Shown in pieces: positions 29,749-36,647 of a stretch of DNA of 36,647 bases (its first letter is position 1; every line of letters begins with the position of its first letter). A model generated the notes under the pieces. The model was not told the origin of the DNA. It worked only from the letters and a program-made list of their open reading frames with translations, and did no database searches. Origin of the DNA: Euryarchaeota archaeon Ods01 (GTDB taxonomy: Archaea > Halobacteriota > Halobacteria > Halobacteriales > Halorutilaceae); the NCBI GenBank assembly GCA_028751095.1, contig JAQZCZ010000008.1, forward strand, positions 1 to 36,647. Reading direction: 5' to 3'. A program made the translations under genes and the position numbers.

Positions 29749-32169
29749 CTTCTTCTCAGCCAGAAACCAAGCTCTTAGTGCCGAAGGGAGGACGACGACC
29801 GACCCGAGATAGGCGTAGGTTATACTTACCACCATCAGAAAGCCGAACTCCTGTAGAATCGGCGTCACCGCGAGGATGAGCGCACCTGTTCCCGCGACCG
29901 TCGTCGCCATGCTTCCCGTGAGCGCCCCGCCCGTTCCACGTAGCGCCGTCCTGAGCGCCTCGTCGGGGCTGTCTTCCACCCCGTCTAACTCGTCGGCGAA
30001 CCGGTGTGTCATATGGACGGAGTAGTCTATACCGACCCCGACGGTCAACGCGAGTATCGTCGCCGTCAGGGCGTTGAACGGTATGCCGAGAAAACGCATC
30101 GTCGCCACGACGAAGACGGCGGTCACCGCTATCGGCACCGTGTTTGCGACGCCGAGCGCGCCGTATCCCTCCGTCAAACGGTACGCGACCATGAGGACCA
30201 CCGTCGTTAGCACCAGCGCGGCGATGAATGCGTTGAACGCCGACGAAAGCACGAGTTCGGAGACGCTTGAGTAGATGATGATATCGCCCGTCGCCGCGGC
30301 GTCGAGACGGTGGTCGTCCATCACGCCTCGGGCGTCGTCGTGTATATCCTCGTAGAAGGCGTCCGACTCGACGTAGTACTGAATGACGGCTTCGTCGCGG
30401 TCGTCGTTTACGAAACGTACGGCGTCGTCGCGTGCTTCCGACGTTAGAACTGCGTCAAACACCTCGTCGAGGTTTCTGTCCGGAACGCCGTTTCCGGAGA
30501 TATCGTTGCGTTCCACGAGGCGCGCGAACTCCTCGTCACGGTCCGCGTGTTCGTCTATGACATCGAGTACCGACTCCGAACCCGCGGAGCCGTCGCTGTA
30601 CCTGATGAAACGGTTGGGGGCGTCGTCTGCGGCGCGGACCATCGATTCGAGCGCGTGGCTTTCGTCGATACGTCCTTCGAGATGCACCGTTACTGTCACG
30701 ACATCCGCCTCGAACTCGTCGGAGATAAACGACATATCGCGTTTCGTCGTGTAGTCGCTCGGCTGCATCGGCTCGGGTGCGGCGTTGACGTACCCTGGCA
30801 TCTCCTCGGGCGGCAGGAAGTCCTCGTCGTCGAACGACGTATCGACCCCCGTCGCGTAGAAAGCCGCGCCCGAGGAAACGACGAGTACGAGAAGGAGAAA
30901 GACGAAGGGACGACGCGCGGGAACTGCACCGTACGAGAGAACCCTGCCGAGCGCCGAGCCTTCGCGTCCCAGAGGTTCGTCGGTGAACCGTAACCATCCG
31001 TCGCGTACGTTGTCAAGGAGTAGCTTGGCGGCGGGAAACAGGACACCGAAGACGAGCGCGACGAAGATTATGCTGACGCCTGCGACGAGTCCGAAGTCAC
31101 GGACAGGACCTAGACCGCTCGTCAGGTTGGCGAAGAAGCCTATCGAGGTCGTCGCTGTCACGATACCGAAGGCGACGATAAGCTGACGCGCCGCTATATC
31201 CATCGCGTCGCCGTCGCCGTATCCTATGACCTTCTCCTCGCGGTATCTGTTCACCATATGGATGCTGAAGTCGACGCCAACGGCGAGCATCAGGGGCGGT
31301 ATGGCGACATCCAACTGCGTAAACGGAACGCCTGCGTAACCCATGAAGCCGAAGGTCCAGACGAGCGCCACGAGGAGACAGACGAGTCCTAGGAGAAGGT
31401 CGAGCAGGTCGCGGTAGGCGACCCCGAGGAATCCGACTATGAGCAACATTATCAGCGGAAGTAGAAGGACCATCGACTCCTCGATTACGAGCGAGAACTC
31501 GTGGTACATGATGCCGAAGCCATAGACGCGTATCTCGCCGCCCGCTGTCTCGACGATGTTACGCATACGTAGCTGTTCGTCCTGAATCGCTTCGTCCGCC
31601 CCTGTCACCGCCTCTGTGTCGACTTTCCCCGGGAAGTCGTGTACGACGGTCGATACCGTAGCGCCCGCGTACGCCGACTCCACGTTGAAGTCATCGCTCA
31701 CGATACGTTCGAAGTCGTCGTCGGCTACCGACCGCACCGCCTCGCGTACCTCGTCCGGCGTCGCGTCCTCAACCGCGCGTCGTCTCTCCTCCGCCGTCGT
31801 CGCTGTCGGGTCTATCTCAAGCGCGATACGGGACGCGGCGCTCTCGGCACCCTCGACGTACAGGTCGTCGTGTTCGATGAGACGTTCCTCGGCGCGTAAC
31901 ATCCGTAGGACGCCTGTACGCGAAAGGACGTTGTCGCCGTCCTGTATCAGCCATGTCTCGACGCCGCCTCCGCCGAAGGCGGGTTCGAACTCGTCGTTGA
32001 CCTCCTGAAGCGTCTCGTACTCGGGGGTGTCGACGACGAAGTCTTCGAGGTCTTCCTGTATCTCAACGTCGTCGAGCGCCGGCACGAAGAGCGCCGTGAT
32101 GACGACGAACAGGAGAACTACCGTCGCCGGACGCTCGGTAACCCAACGGCTAACAGTCTCGGCTTTCAC
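29728..32169 (-). CDS. RND/MMPL superfamily transporter
   Basis: An 813-residue export protein with twelve membrane helices in two repeats, each of one helix, a large outer loop and five more helices. The first repeat starts PATVVLLFVVITALFVPALD and contains LMLAVGVDFSIHMVNRYREE. The second contains LALTVGVGIDYSVHMTHRFA. These paired GVDFSIHM/GVGIDYSVHM blocks are the MMPL/HpnN signature and suggest lipid or hydrophobic-substrate export, driven by an ion gradient. An inverted repeat AGCGCA-GGG-TGCGCT (32181-32195) lies 12 bases before its ATG. Confidence 0.92.
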   Translation of the reverse strand: MKAETVSRWVTERPATVVLLFVVITALFVPALDDVEIQEDLEDFVVDTPEYETLQEVNDEFEPAFGGGGVETWLIQDGDNVLSRTGVLRMLRAEERLIEHDDLYVEGAESAASRIALEIDPTATTAEERRRAVEDATPDEVREAVRSVADDDFERIVSDDFNVESAYAGATVSTVVHDFPGKVDTEAVTGADEAIQDEQLRMRNIVETAGGEIRVYGFGIMYHEFSLVIEESMVLLLPLIMLLIVGFLGVAYRDLLDLLLGLVCLLVALVWTFGFMGYAGVPFTQLDVAIPPLMLAVGVDFSIHMVNRYREEKVIGYGDGDAMDIAARQLIVAFGIVTATTSIGFFANLTSGLGPVRDFGLVAGVSIIFVALVFGVLFPAAKLLLDNVRDGWLRFTDEPLGREGSALGRVLSYGAVPARRPFVFLLLVLVVSSGAAFYATGVDTSFDDEDFLPPEEMPGYVNAAPEPMQPSDYTTKRDMSFISDEFEADVVTVTVHLEGRIDESHALESMVRAADDAPNRFIRYSDGSAGSESVLDVIDEHADRDEEFARLVERNDISGNGVPDRNLDEVFDAVLTSEARDDAVRFVNDDRDEAVIQYYVESDAFYEDIHDDARGVMDDHRLDAAATGDIIIYSSVSELVLSSAFNAFIAALVLTTVVLMVAYRLTEGYGALGVANTVPIAVTAVFVVATMRFLGIPFNALTATILALTVGVGIDYSVHMTHRFADELDGVEDSPDEALRTALRGTGGALTGSMATTVAGTGALILAVTPILQEFGFLMVVSITYAYLGSVVVLPSALRAWFLAEKKLDSFLE

Positions 32170-32180
32170 GGCGTCTCAGC

Positions 32181-32195
32181 AGCGCAGGGTGCGCT
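32181..32195. promoter_or_regulatory. hairpin or operator before the RND gene
   Basis: AGCGCA (32181-32186), GGG, TGCGCT (32190-32195) is a perfect 6-base inverted repeat in the divergent region between the RND and YbjQ genes. It could be a repressor site near the RND transcript start or a leader hairpin. Confidence 0.35.
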
Positions 32196-32253
32196 ACCCA
32201 TCGCGTGAGTAGTTGCATAACAACAGGCATAAGACTGACGCCTGACGCGTACG

Positions 32254-32272
32254 AACCCAAGCGTTATGGGTT
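32254..32272. promoter_or_regulatory. inverted repeat before the YbjQ gene
   Basis: AACCCA (32254-32259) and TGGGTT (32267-32272) flank a 7-base spacer that contains GCGTTA, about 25-35 bases before the ATG at 32292. It overlaps the expected TATA position, so a bound protein would block initiation. Confidence 0.35.
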
Positions 32273-32291
32273 GAGTTCCACTGTTAGAGCC

Positions 32292-32606
32292 ATGGAGTAC
32301 ACTACCACGGAGACGCTTCCACGCCGCGATGTCGAGGAAGTTCTCGGCGTAGCGCGCGGAAACACGGTACGTGCGCGTAACGTCGGACGCGATATCACGC
32401 AGTCGCTCAGAAACCTTATCGGCGGCGAACTCAAGGCTTACTCCGAACTCTATTCCGACACCCGCGACCAAGCTGTAGAGCGCATGCTCGAAGACGCGGA
32501 GAGCATGGGCGCTGACGCTGTCGTCAACGTCCGTTTCGAGACATCGCAGATAGCGGGAAGTAGCGCCGAACTTCTGGCGTACGGAACCGCGGTGAAAATC
32601 AGGTAG
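32292..32606 (+). CDS. YbjQ/UPF0145 family protein
   Basis: A 104-residue protein: TTTETLPRRDVEEVLGVARG, then TVRARNVGRDITQSLRNLIG GEL, then MLEDAESMGADAVVNVRFET and LLAYGTAVKIR. This is the YbjQ pattern (a pentameric dodecin-like fold sometimes labelled heavy-metal binding); the role is uncertain. The ATG at 32292 starts the domain. Its stop abuts the stop of the convergent ndk. Confidence 0.88.
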   Translation: MEYTTTETLPRRDVEEVLGVARGNTVRARNVGRDITQSLRNLIGGELKAYSELYSDTRDQAVERMLEDAESMGADAVVNVRFETSQIAGSSAELLAYGTAVKIR

Positions 32607-33059
32607 CTACTCGTAAATCCATGTCTCGTCAACGCGTTCGTACGACTCTAGCTCGTCGTCGTCGAAGTAGATACCTATCTCGCGCTCGGCACTCTCGGGC
32701 GAGTCGGCGGCGTGGACGCAGTTCCGTCCTATATCGAGCGCGTAGTCTCCGCGTACCGTCCCGGGTGCGGCTTCGGCGGGGTCGGTCGCGCCTATCATGT
32801 CGCGCACGATGCTGATAGCATCTTCGCCCTCGACCACCATCGGAACAGCGGGACCGCTCGTGATGAAGCCGACGAGGTCGTCGTAGAACGGCTTGTCCTC
32901 GTGTTCGGCGTAATGCTCCTCGCCCTGCTCGCGCGACGGGACGAGAAGCTTCATGCCGACGAGCTTCAGACCGCGTTCCTCGATACGCGAGACTATTTCG
33001 CCGACAAGCCCGCGCTGGAACGCGTCGGGCTTGACCATGACGAAGGTGCGCTCGGTCAT
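32607..33059 (-). CDS. ndk: nucleoside diphosphate kinase
   Basis: A 150-residue enzyme that balances nucleoside triphosphates. [20 protein letters not shown] starts the ferredoxin-like fold, and [17 protein letters not shown] holds the phosphorylated histidine. The ATG at 33059 overlaps the L24e TGA. It is the last gene of the L7Ae-L24e-ndk operon. Confidence 0.97.
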   Translation of the reverse strand: MTERTFVMVKPDAFQRGLVGEIVSRIEERGLKLVGMKLLVPSREQGEEHYAEHEDKPFYDDLVGFITSGPAVPMVVEGEDAISIVRDMIGATDPAEAAPGTVRGDYALDIGRNCVHAADSPESAEREIGIYFDDDELESYERVDETWIYE

Positions 33060-33238
33060 TCTTCGTCTTCTTCCTCTATCTCGGTCCACTCGACCTCACG
33101 CGCCGGACGCCCGAGTTCGGCGTTCTTGAGACATTTCGAGTCCTTGAACCACAGACGTTCGCCGTCGTTCCGCACGAGCAGTATACCCGTGCCCGGCTCT
33201 ATCTCCTCGCCGCTGTATGAACACTCGTGCGTCTCCAT
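33056..33238 (-). CDS. rpl24e: 50S ribosomal protein L24e
   Basis: A 60-residue protein: [40 protein letters not shown] and an acidic end. Cys6 and the CLKN cysteine remain, but the full four-cysteine zinc site of L24e is reduced. It begins one base after the L7Ae stop and overlaps ndk. In most archaea S28e would lie between L7Ae and this gene. Confidence 0.94.
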   Translation of the reverse strand: METHECSYSGEEIEPGTGILLVRNDGERLWFKDSKCLKNAELGRPAREVEWTEIEEEDEE

Positions 33239-33239
33239 C

Positions 33240-33602
33240 TTATCTCAGGCTCTCGACCTTTTCGACGATGTCTTCCACCTCGTCGTCGGCGTTTCCGGCG
33301 TCGACGACTGCGGCGGCGGCGCTTCCAACGTCGAGACCGACGGCGTGTCCGATACCGTCCTGCTCGCTCACGTACGCGAAGGGCACGTCCTTCTCGTCAC
33401 AGAGCGACGGTAGATGGAGGACAATCTCTTCGGGCTGAACGTCCTCGGCGATGACGACGAGTTCGGCTTCGCCGCGCTCGACAGCCTTCGTGACCTCGTT
33501 CGTTCCTTTCTTGACACGTCCCGTGTCGCGCGCAACCTCTACGGCTTCTAGGACGCTCTCTTCCAACTCATCCGGTACTTCGAACTTAACGTATACTGGC
33601 AT
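33240..33602 (-). CDS. rpl7ae: 50S ribosomal protein L7Ae
   Basis: A 120-residue K-turn RNA-binding protein of the ribosome, box C/D and H/ACA RNPs and RNase [21 protein letters not shown] starts it; [20 protein letters not shown] is the RNA-binding loop and [20 protein letters not shown] the core. The ATG at 33602 has a GAGGTG ribosome-binding site (33611-33616) and a leader with a GAGA-loop hairpin upstream. Confidence 0.97.
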   Translation of the reverse strand: MPVYVKFEVPDELEESVLEAVEVARDTGRVKKGTNEVTKAVERGEAELVVIAEDVQPEEIVLHLPSLCDEKDVPFAYVSEQDGIGHAVGLDVGSAAAAVVDAGNADDEVEDIVEKVESLR

Positions 33603-33610
33603 TTCTAATA

Positions 33611-33634
33611 CACCTCGTTCCGCGCTCTCGCGCG
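33611..33634 (-). promoter_or_regulatory. L7Ae leader: Shine-Dalgarno and GNRA-type hairpin
   Basis: On the minus strand CGCGC (33634-33630), GAGA, GCGCG (33625-33621) forms a perfect five-pair stem with a GNRA tetraloop, immediately before GAGGTG at 33616-33611. GATATAAAC near 33685-33677 is the likely TATA, giving a leader of about 50 bases. A structured leader on the gene for a K-turn-binding protein suggests autoregulation. Confidence 0.45.
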
Positions 33635-33766
33635 TCATTACGCGTTATGCGCTTGTCGTCCCTTGCCTTCTGGTGCGTTTATATCTTCTGAAAGTAGGCT
33701 GTGCCGTGGTAAACGCAAACAAACGGAAACAACGTACCTCCACCCGAAACAAAGGGGTTCGTGAGC

Positions 33767-34330
33767 CTAACGTGCGGCGGCGGCGACGCGCTCGACCTCT
33801 TCCTTCTTACGTATAGCGGTGCATTCGACGTCGTACTTCGCGGCGCTGATGAGTTCGTCGGCGACGACCTCGTGCGCGGAACGCGGCGTCTTGTACGAGG
33901 CGTTCTGGACGGCGTCAGCGAGGAACTTGAGCGACTGGTCAACGCGGCGCTGAGGCGCTACGTCGACAGCCTTCGGCACGCTGATACCTCCGTACTTGAG
34001 CGTAACCGTCTCCTCGCGGGGACCTGCGTTTTCGACCGCACGGACGAGTACCTCGACGGGATTGTCGCCCGTCCTCTCGTGAATCTCGTCGAAGGCGTCG
34101 CTCACGATACCCATCGTCTTCTCCTTCTTACCGGTGTTCTCGCCCGTCTGCATCAGGCGGTTTACGAATCTCTCTACGATGCTAATCTCGCTCTTCTCGA
34201 ACTGCTTGTTAGCGTGCTGACCCATCGTGTGCGCGACGGGCGTCAGCGTGATGTAACGTTTCGTCGAGCGGTCGGCGAACTCTACGTCCTCGGTTTCCCA
34301 TCTGCCGAAGAGCTTGGCGTCCGTCGTCAT
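33767..34330 (-). CDS. rps7: 30S ribosomal protein S7
   Basis: A 187-residue protein with [20 protein letters not shown] at the start, [20 protein letters not shown] in the RNA-binding core and [20 protein letters not shown] towards the C-terminus. It organises the 16S 3' domain head. The start overlaps the rps12 stop by four bases. Downstream there is no EF-2 gene, unlike the standard rps12-rps7-fusA order. Confidence 0.97.
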   Translation of the reverse strand: MTTDAKLFGRWETEDVEFADRSTKRYITLTPVAHTMGQHANKQFEKSEISIVERFVNRLMQTGENTGKKEKTMGIVSDAFDEIHERTGDNPVEVLVRAVENAGPREETVTLKYGGISVPKAVDVAPQRRVDQSLKFLADAVQNASYKTPRSAHEVVADELISAAKYDVECTAIRKKEEVERVAAAAR

Positions 34331-34755
34331 CTTACCGGCTTCTCCTTGTTACCGCGGACCATCTCGATGAGCGCTACGCCGTTGACCTTGTTAACCTTGT
34401 AGTTGACACCCGGAAGGTCACCCATCGAGCCTCCGCGCGCGCCTCCGATACCCGAAATCGTGACTTCGTCGTGTTCGTCGATGAACGAGATAGCGCCGTC
34501 GCCTGGGCAGAACGCCGAAACCTGGTTGCCGTTCTTGATTAGCTGGACACGGACGCATTTCCGTATCGCGGAGTTGGGCTGTTTCGCCTCGATACCGACC
34601 TTTTCGAGTACGATGCCCCTCGCCTGAGGCGCACCTCCGAGGGGGTCGGTCTTCTCCTGAAGTCCGCGCGCACGTCGTGCGTAGTTTCTGTCCTTCCAGC
34701 GGTCCTTCTGTCTGTCCTTCTTGAGCTTTCTTGCCGCGTACTTGCCGTTACCCAT
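34327..34755 (-). CDS. rps12: 30S ribosomal protein S12
   Basis: A 142-residue decoding-site protein. [20 protein letters not shown] at the N-terminus, [20 protein letters not shown] and the [20 protein letters not shown] segment are diagnostic. TATA GTTTATACC lies about 28 bases before the ATG (minus strand, 34788-34780), so the S12-S7 transcript is leaderless. The upstream neighbour is a lipoprotein, not nusA. Confidence 0.97.
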   Translation of the reverse strand: MGNGKYAARKLKKDRQKDRWKDRNYARRARGLQEKTDPLGGAPQARGIVLEKVGIEAKQPNSAIRKCVRVQLIKNGNQVSAFCPGDGAISFIDEHDEVTISGIGGARGGSMGDLPGVNYKVNKVNGVALIEMVRGNKEKPVR

Positions 34756-34812
34756 TCTTGCCGTGTTTAACCCGTCGTGAGGTATAAACGGAACGATTCG
34801 CGCCGACGTTTC

Positions 34813-35259
34813 TTACGAGAAGTCGTAGTCGAACGGGTTGTCGGGGTCGTCTATGCTTTCGAAGTCGTCGGGTTCCTCGCCGAGTACCGCGGTTCCGTTT
34901 TCTTCGTCTGTTTCGAAGTCCCCTCTGATAGCGAATATTTCGAGGCTACCCGACTCCTCTATCTCCTCTTCTTCGGCAGAAAGCGTAAACGATGAACCTT
35001 CTTCTATGTCTTCCATGACAGGGTCGGCTTCGAAGGTGTGGTCGCCGGATATCGCCGCGTGGTCCGCCGTCATCGGGTCTTCGACGATAACCTCTACTTC
35101 CCTAGCTTCGGAGTCACGTACCGCCCTAAATGTACCGTAGGGCGAACCTCCCACCGCCTCTTCGTCATCCTCGTCTCCGCTGAACGGTCCTATACATCCC
35201 GCGAATAGAAGACCGGCGACCGCGCCCCCTGACGCCTTCAGCATCTCGCGTCTTTTCAT
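34813..35259 (-). CDS. Tat-type lipoprotein of unknown function
   Basis: A 148-residue protein. KRREMLKASGGAVAGLLFAG C is a twin-arginine signal with a lipobox (FAGC at about residues 19-22), so the mature protein is lipid-anchored outside the cell. The mature part is acidic with a beta-rich core (GTFRAVRDSEAREVEVIVED, FTLSAEEEEIEESGSLEIFA). No family was recognised. It is divergent from the larger lipoprotein at 35359, which shares the lipoprotein layout but not clear sequence. Confidence 0.75.
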   Translation of the reverse strand: MKRREMLKASGGAVAGLLFAGCIGPFSGDEDDEEAVGGSPYGTFRAVRDSEAREVEVIVEDPMTADHAAISGDHTFEADPVMEDIEEGSSFTLSAEEEEIEESGSLEIFAIRGDFETDEENGTAVLGEEPDDFESIDDPDNPFDYDFS

Positions 35260-35325
35260 CTTACCGCGTATATTTGCCGAGAAGCTATAACTCTTGTCTC
35301 GGTGTATCCCTGAACCTCCACAAGA

Positions 35326-35336
35326 CTTATATTTTT
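35326..35336 (+). promoter_or_regulatory. TATA box of the large lipoprotein gene
   Basis: CTTATATTTTT precedes the ATG at 35359 by about 27-33 bases, as in a leaderless haloarchaeal promoter. Confidence 0.55.
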
Positions 35337-35358
35337 TGTCCCAGATACTAAGATACCG

Positions 35359-36647
35359 ATGAGTCGTAAGAACAGGGGCGCGAGGTACGTTTTTATAGTC
35401 CTCTTAGTCGCTCTTTCGCTGTCGATGGCAGGATGCCTCGACGTAGTGAACTGGGGTGACCCTGCGGGGGCACAGCCGGGTGGCGAAGAAGGCACCGCGG
35501 GACAGGTTATCGTTGAGGACGCTGAAAACGTGACAGAGACAGTATCGCACGACGTGTCCACGTCTGTTGTGAGAACACAGCACGACGCACAGCACGAACG
35601 TGTTGAGGTAGAGCTAACCGAGGAAATCGATGTCGACTACATGCTCGTGGAGTTCGGCGGTCAGTCGACGGCGCGCGCACATCTATACGAAGAAGGTGAC
35701 CGTGTCGTACTGACCAGCGACAGCGTCTGGACCGAAGGCGAAGCAGAGGATAGGACGCGTGACCTCTACGGCGAAGACGGGCTTGCCGGCGGTCCAGGTG
35801 GATTCGCCGGAGTCTCCTACGGTGACGAAGTCGATATAGCCGTCCGTTCGGTCGAAGACGGCGTCGGTGACGTTGTCCACCAAGAGACTGTAACCGTCGG
35901 ACACGGCGAGGTCAACGCACAGGTCGACTACCTCTTCGACTCGACCGAGAACGCCGTCCGTGTCGTCCTCGCCAGCAACGAAAACGCTGACTATGTCGAC
36001 GTAGAGTTCTCGATGGGTAACCAGCTCGCCGAGGCGCGTCTACACGAAGTGGGTGACGAGGCACGTATCTCGTCCGACTACCCCGGGCTGGACACCTACG
36101 GAAGCGCCGAAGACCTGCAGAGACTGAAGCTTGAGGAAGCCGTTGAGCGGGTTGGTGAGCAGAACTCCGGAATAGGTAGCGGTCCCGGGAACAACGAAAT
36201 AGAGCTTGACGAGATACTCAATCAGCTCAGCGACAAGGATGAAGTCCCTTACGCTATCTACAGCCGTTTCAACCTGTTCTCTACTGATACTGAACTGGAC
36301 GAGGACCATATGGACTCTATCGCAGTCGCTCAGCTATCTGACGTAATGGAAGATAGGGTTGACACCGAGAATATATTCGACGAGCAAGGGATAACTGAGG
36401 TAGAAGACCTTGAAGAAGAGATAGAAGATATAGAGTCAGGGCTGGCGGATGCAGAGTCAGGGCTGGCGGATGCCTATGACGACAACGTCTCCGACGACAA
36501 CGTCTCCGCTGTCTCTGACAGTGACACCTACCGTGGCCTCCAGAGCGACCTCCGGACCCTGAAGAACATGAGGAACGACCTTGACATCTCGGATGCCGAG
36601 GACCTCACGCTGTCGAAGGTAGACCGTGTCTTCCTACGGTACAAGGG
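35359..36647 (+). CDS. large secreted lipoprotein, runs off the window (partial)
   Basis: At least 429 residues, open to the last base. The signal is MSRKNRGARYVFIVLLVALS, then a lipobox MAGC (residues 23-26). The mature part has two related beta-rich units: one with VDYMLVEFGGQSTARAHLYE and one with ADYVDVEFSMGNQLAEARLH, about 113 residues apart, each followed by a GDxxxxSSD-like strand. A helical region follows (LDEILNQLSDKDEVPYAIYS), then in-frame short duplications ESGLADA x2 and DDNVS x2. No family was recognised. A cell-surface binding or structural role is likely. Confidence 0.72.
   Translation, partial: MSRKNRGARYVFIVLLVALSLSMAGCLDVVNWGDPAGAQPGGEEGTAGQVIVEDAENVTETVSHDVSTSVVRTQHDAQHERVEVELTEEIDVDYMLVEFGGQSTARAHLYEEGDRVVLTSDSVWTEGEAEDRTRDLYGEDGLAGGPGGFAGVSYGDEVDIAVRSVEDGVGDVVHQETVTVGHGEVNAQVDYLFDSTENAVRVVLASNENADYVDVEFSMGNQLAEARLHEVGDEARISSDYPGLDTYGSAEDLQRLKLEEAVERVGEQNSGIGSGPGNNEIELDEILNQLSDKDEVPYAIYSRFNLFSTDTELDEDHMDSIAVAQLSDVMEDRVDTENIFDEQGITEVEDLEEEIEDIESGLADAESGLADAYDDNVSDDNVSAVSDSDTYRGLQSDLRTLKNMRNDLDISDAEDLTLSKVDRVFLRYK
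36433..36507 (+). repeat. two in-frame tandem microduplications
   Basis: A 21-base unit starting GAGTCAGGGCTGGCGGATGC begins at 36433 and 36454 (ESGLADA twice). A 15-base unit GACGACAACGTCTCC is at 36478-36492 and 36493-36507 (DDNVS twice). Both preserve the frame of the lipoprotein, and near-perfect identity suggests recent slippage. Confidence 0.75.

Noticed and set aside
1-36647. CRISPR array
   Set aside because: No series of regularly spaced identical repeats is visible; all repeats found are two-copy or simple hairpins.
1-36647. CTAG avoidance, common in haloarchaea
   Set aside because: CTAG is present at several places (for example CTCTAGCTCG near 7710 and ACTCTAGTTC near 220), so it is not excluded here.

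Overview
The window looks like a chromosome segment of an extremely halophilic archaeon (class Halobacteria or a close relative). The predicted proteins are strongly acidic. Several small families known mainly from haloarchaea are present (amphi-Trp domain, MGFGSYDESEQ protein, DUF7331-like protein). Kae1 is fused to Bud32, and there are Tat-type lipoprotein signals and a PGF-CTERM-like tail. Promoters are TATA boxes about 25-30 bases before leaderless starts, with only occasional Shine-Dalgarno sites. The tetranucleotide GATC was not found anywhere by eye and GGCC was found once, which shapes codon choice across the whole window.

Layout. 1-3060: the end of the DNA polymerase D small subunit, then small haloarchaeal proteins, peroxiredoxin, a short zinc-ribbon protein and a secreted Gly-Pro-Pro protein. 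3230-4401: an accessory patch with an HTH gene, hicB, a broken hicA, and a tRNA-Leu whose 3' end is duplicated nearby, as expected of an old integration site. 4481-7966: prenyl synthase, a secreted protein, a DUF373 membrane protein, a YdjM-type membrane protein and an Lrp regulator. 8156-10058: glutamine synthetase divergent from lrp, then a ribbon-helix-helix antitoxin with a frameshifted RelE/ParE-type toxin.

10060-16270 is a long minus-strand informational array: aIF2-gamma, PIN nuclease, Rpo7, Spt4, dephospho-CoA kinase, S24e, S27ae, Kae1-Bud32, a lipoprotein and HisG. Most neighbours overlap or abut. 16404-24748 is a surface and membrane region: two convergent genes sharing an ectodomain, two secreted coiled-coil/Gly-Pro-Pro paralogues, a DUF447 and CitG-like pair, a membrane-anchored HTH protein, and two tandem six-helix membrane paralogues with an unrecognised cytosolic domain.

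24745-29437 holds cofD downstream of a family B DNA polymerase carrying a 424-residue intein at the YGD/TDS active site. 29599-36647 has a DUF7331-like protein, an RND/MMPL exporter, a YbjQ protein, the L7Ae-L24e-Ndk operon (lacking the usual S28e gene), the S12-S7 pair, a Tat lipoprotein and a large lipoprotein that runs off the window.

The best candidates for new biology are the near absence of GATC and GGCC, the two toxin-antitoxin modules whose toxins are both frameshifted while the antitoxins are intact, a 54-base double-hairpin insertion in hicA, the tandem six-helix paralogues, and the secreted Gly-Pro-Pro family.
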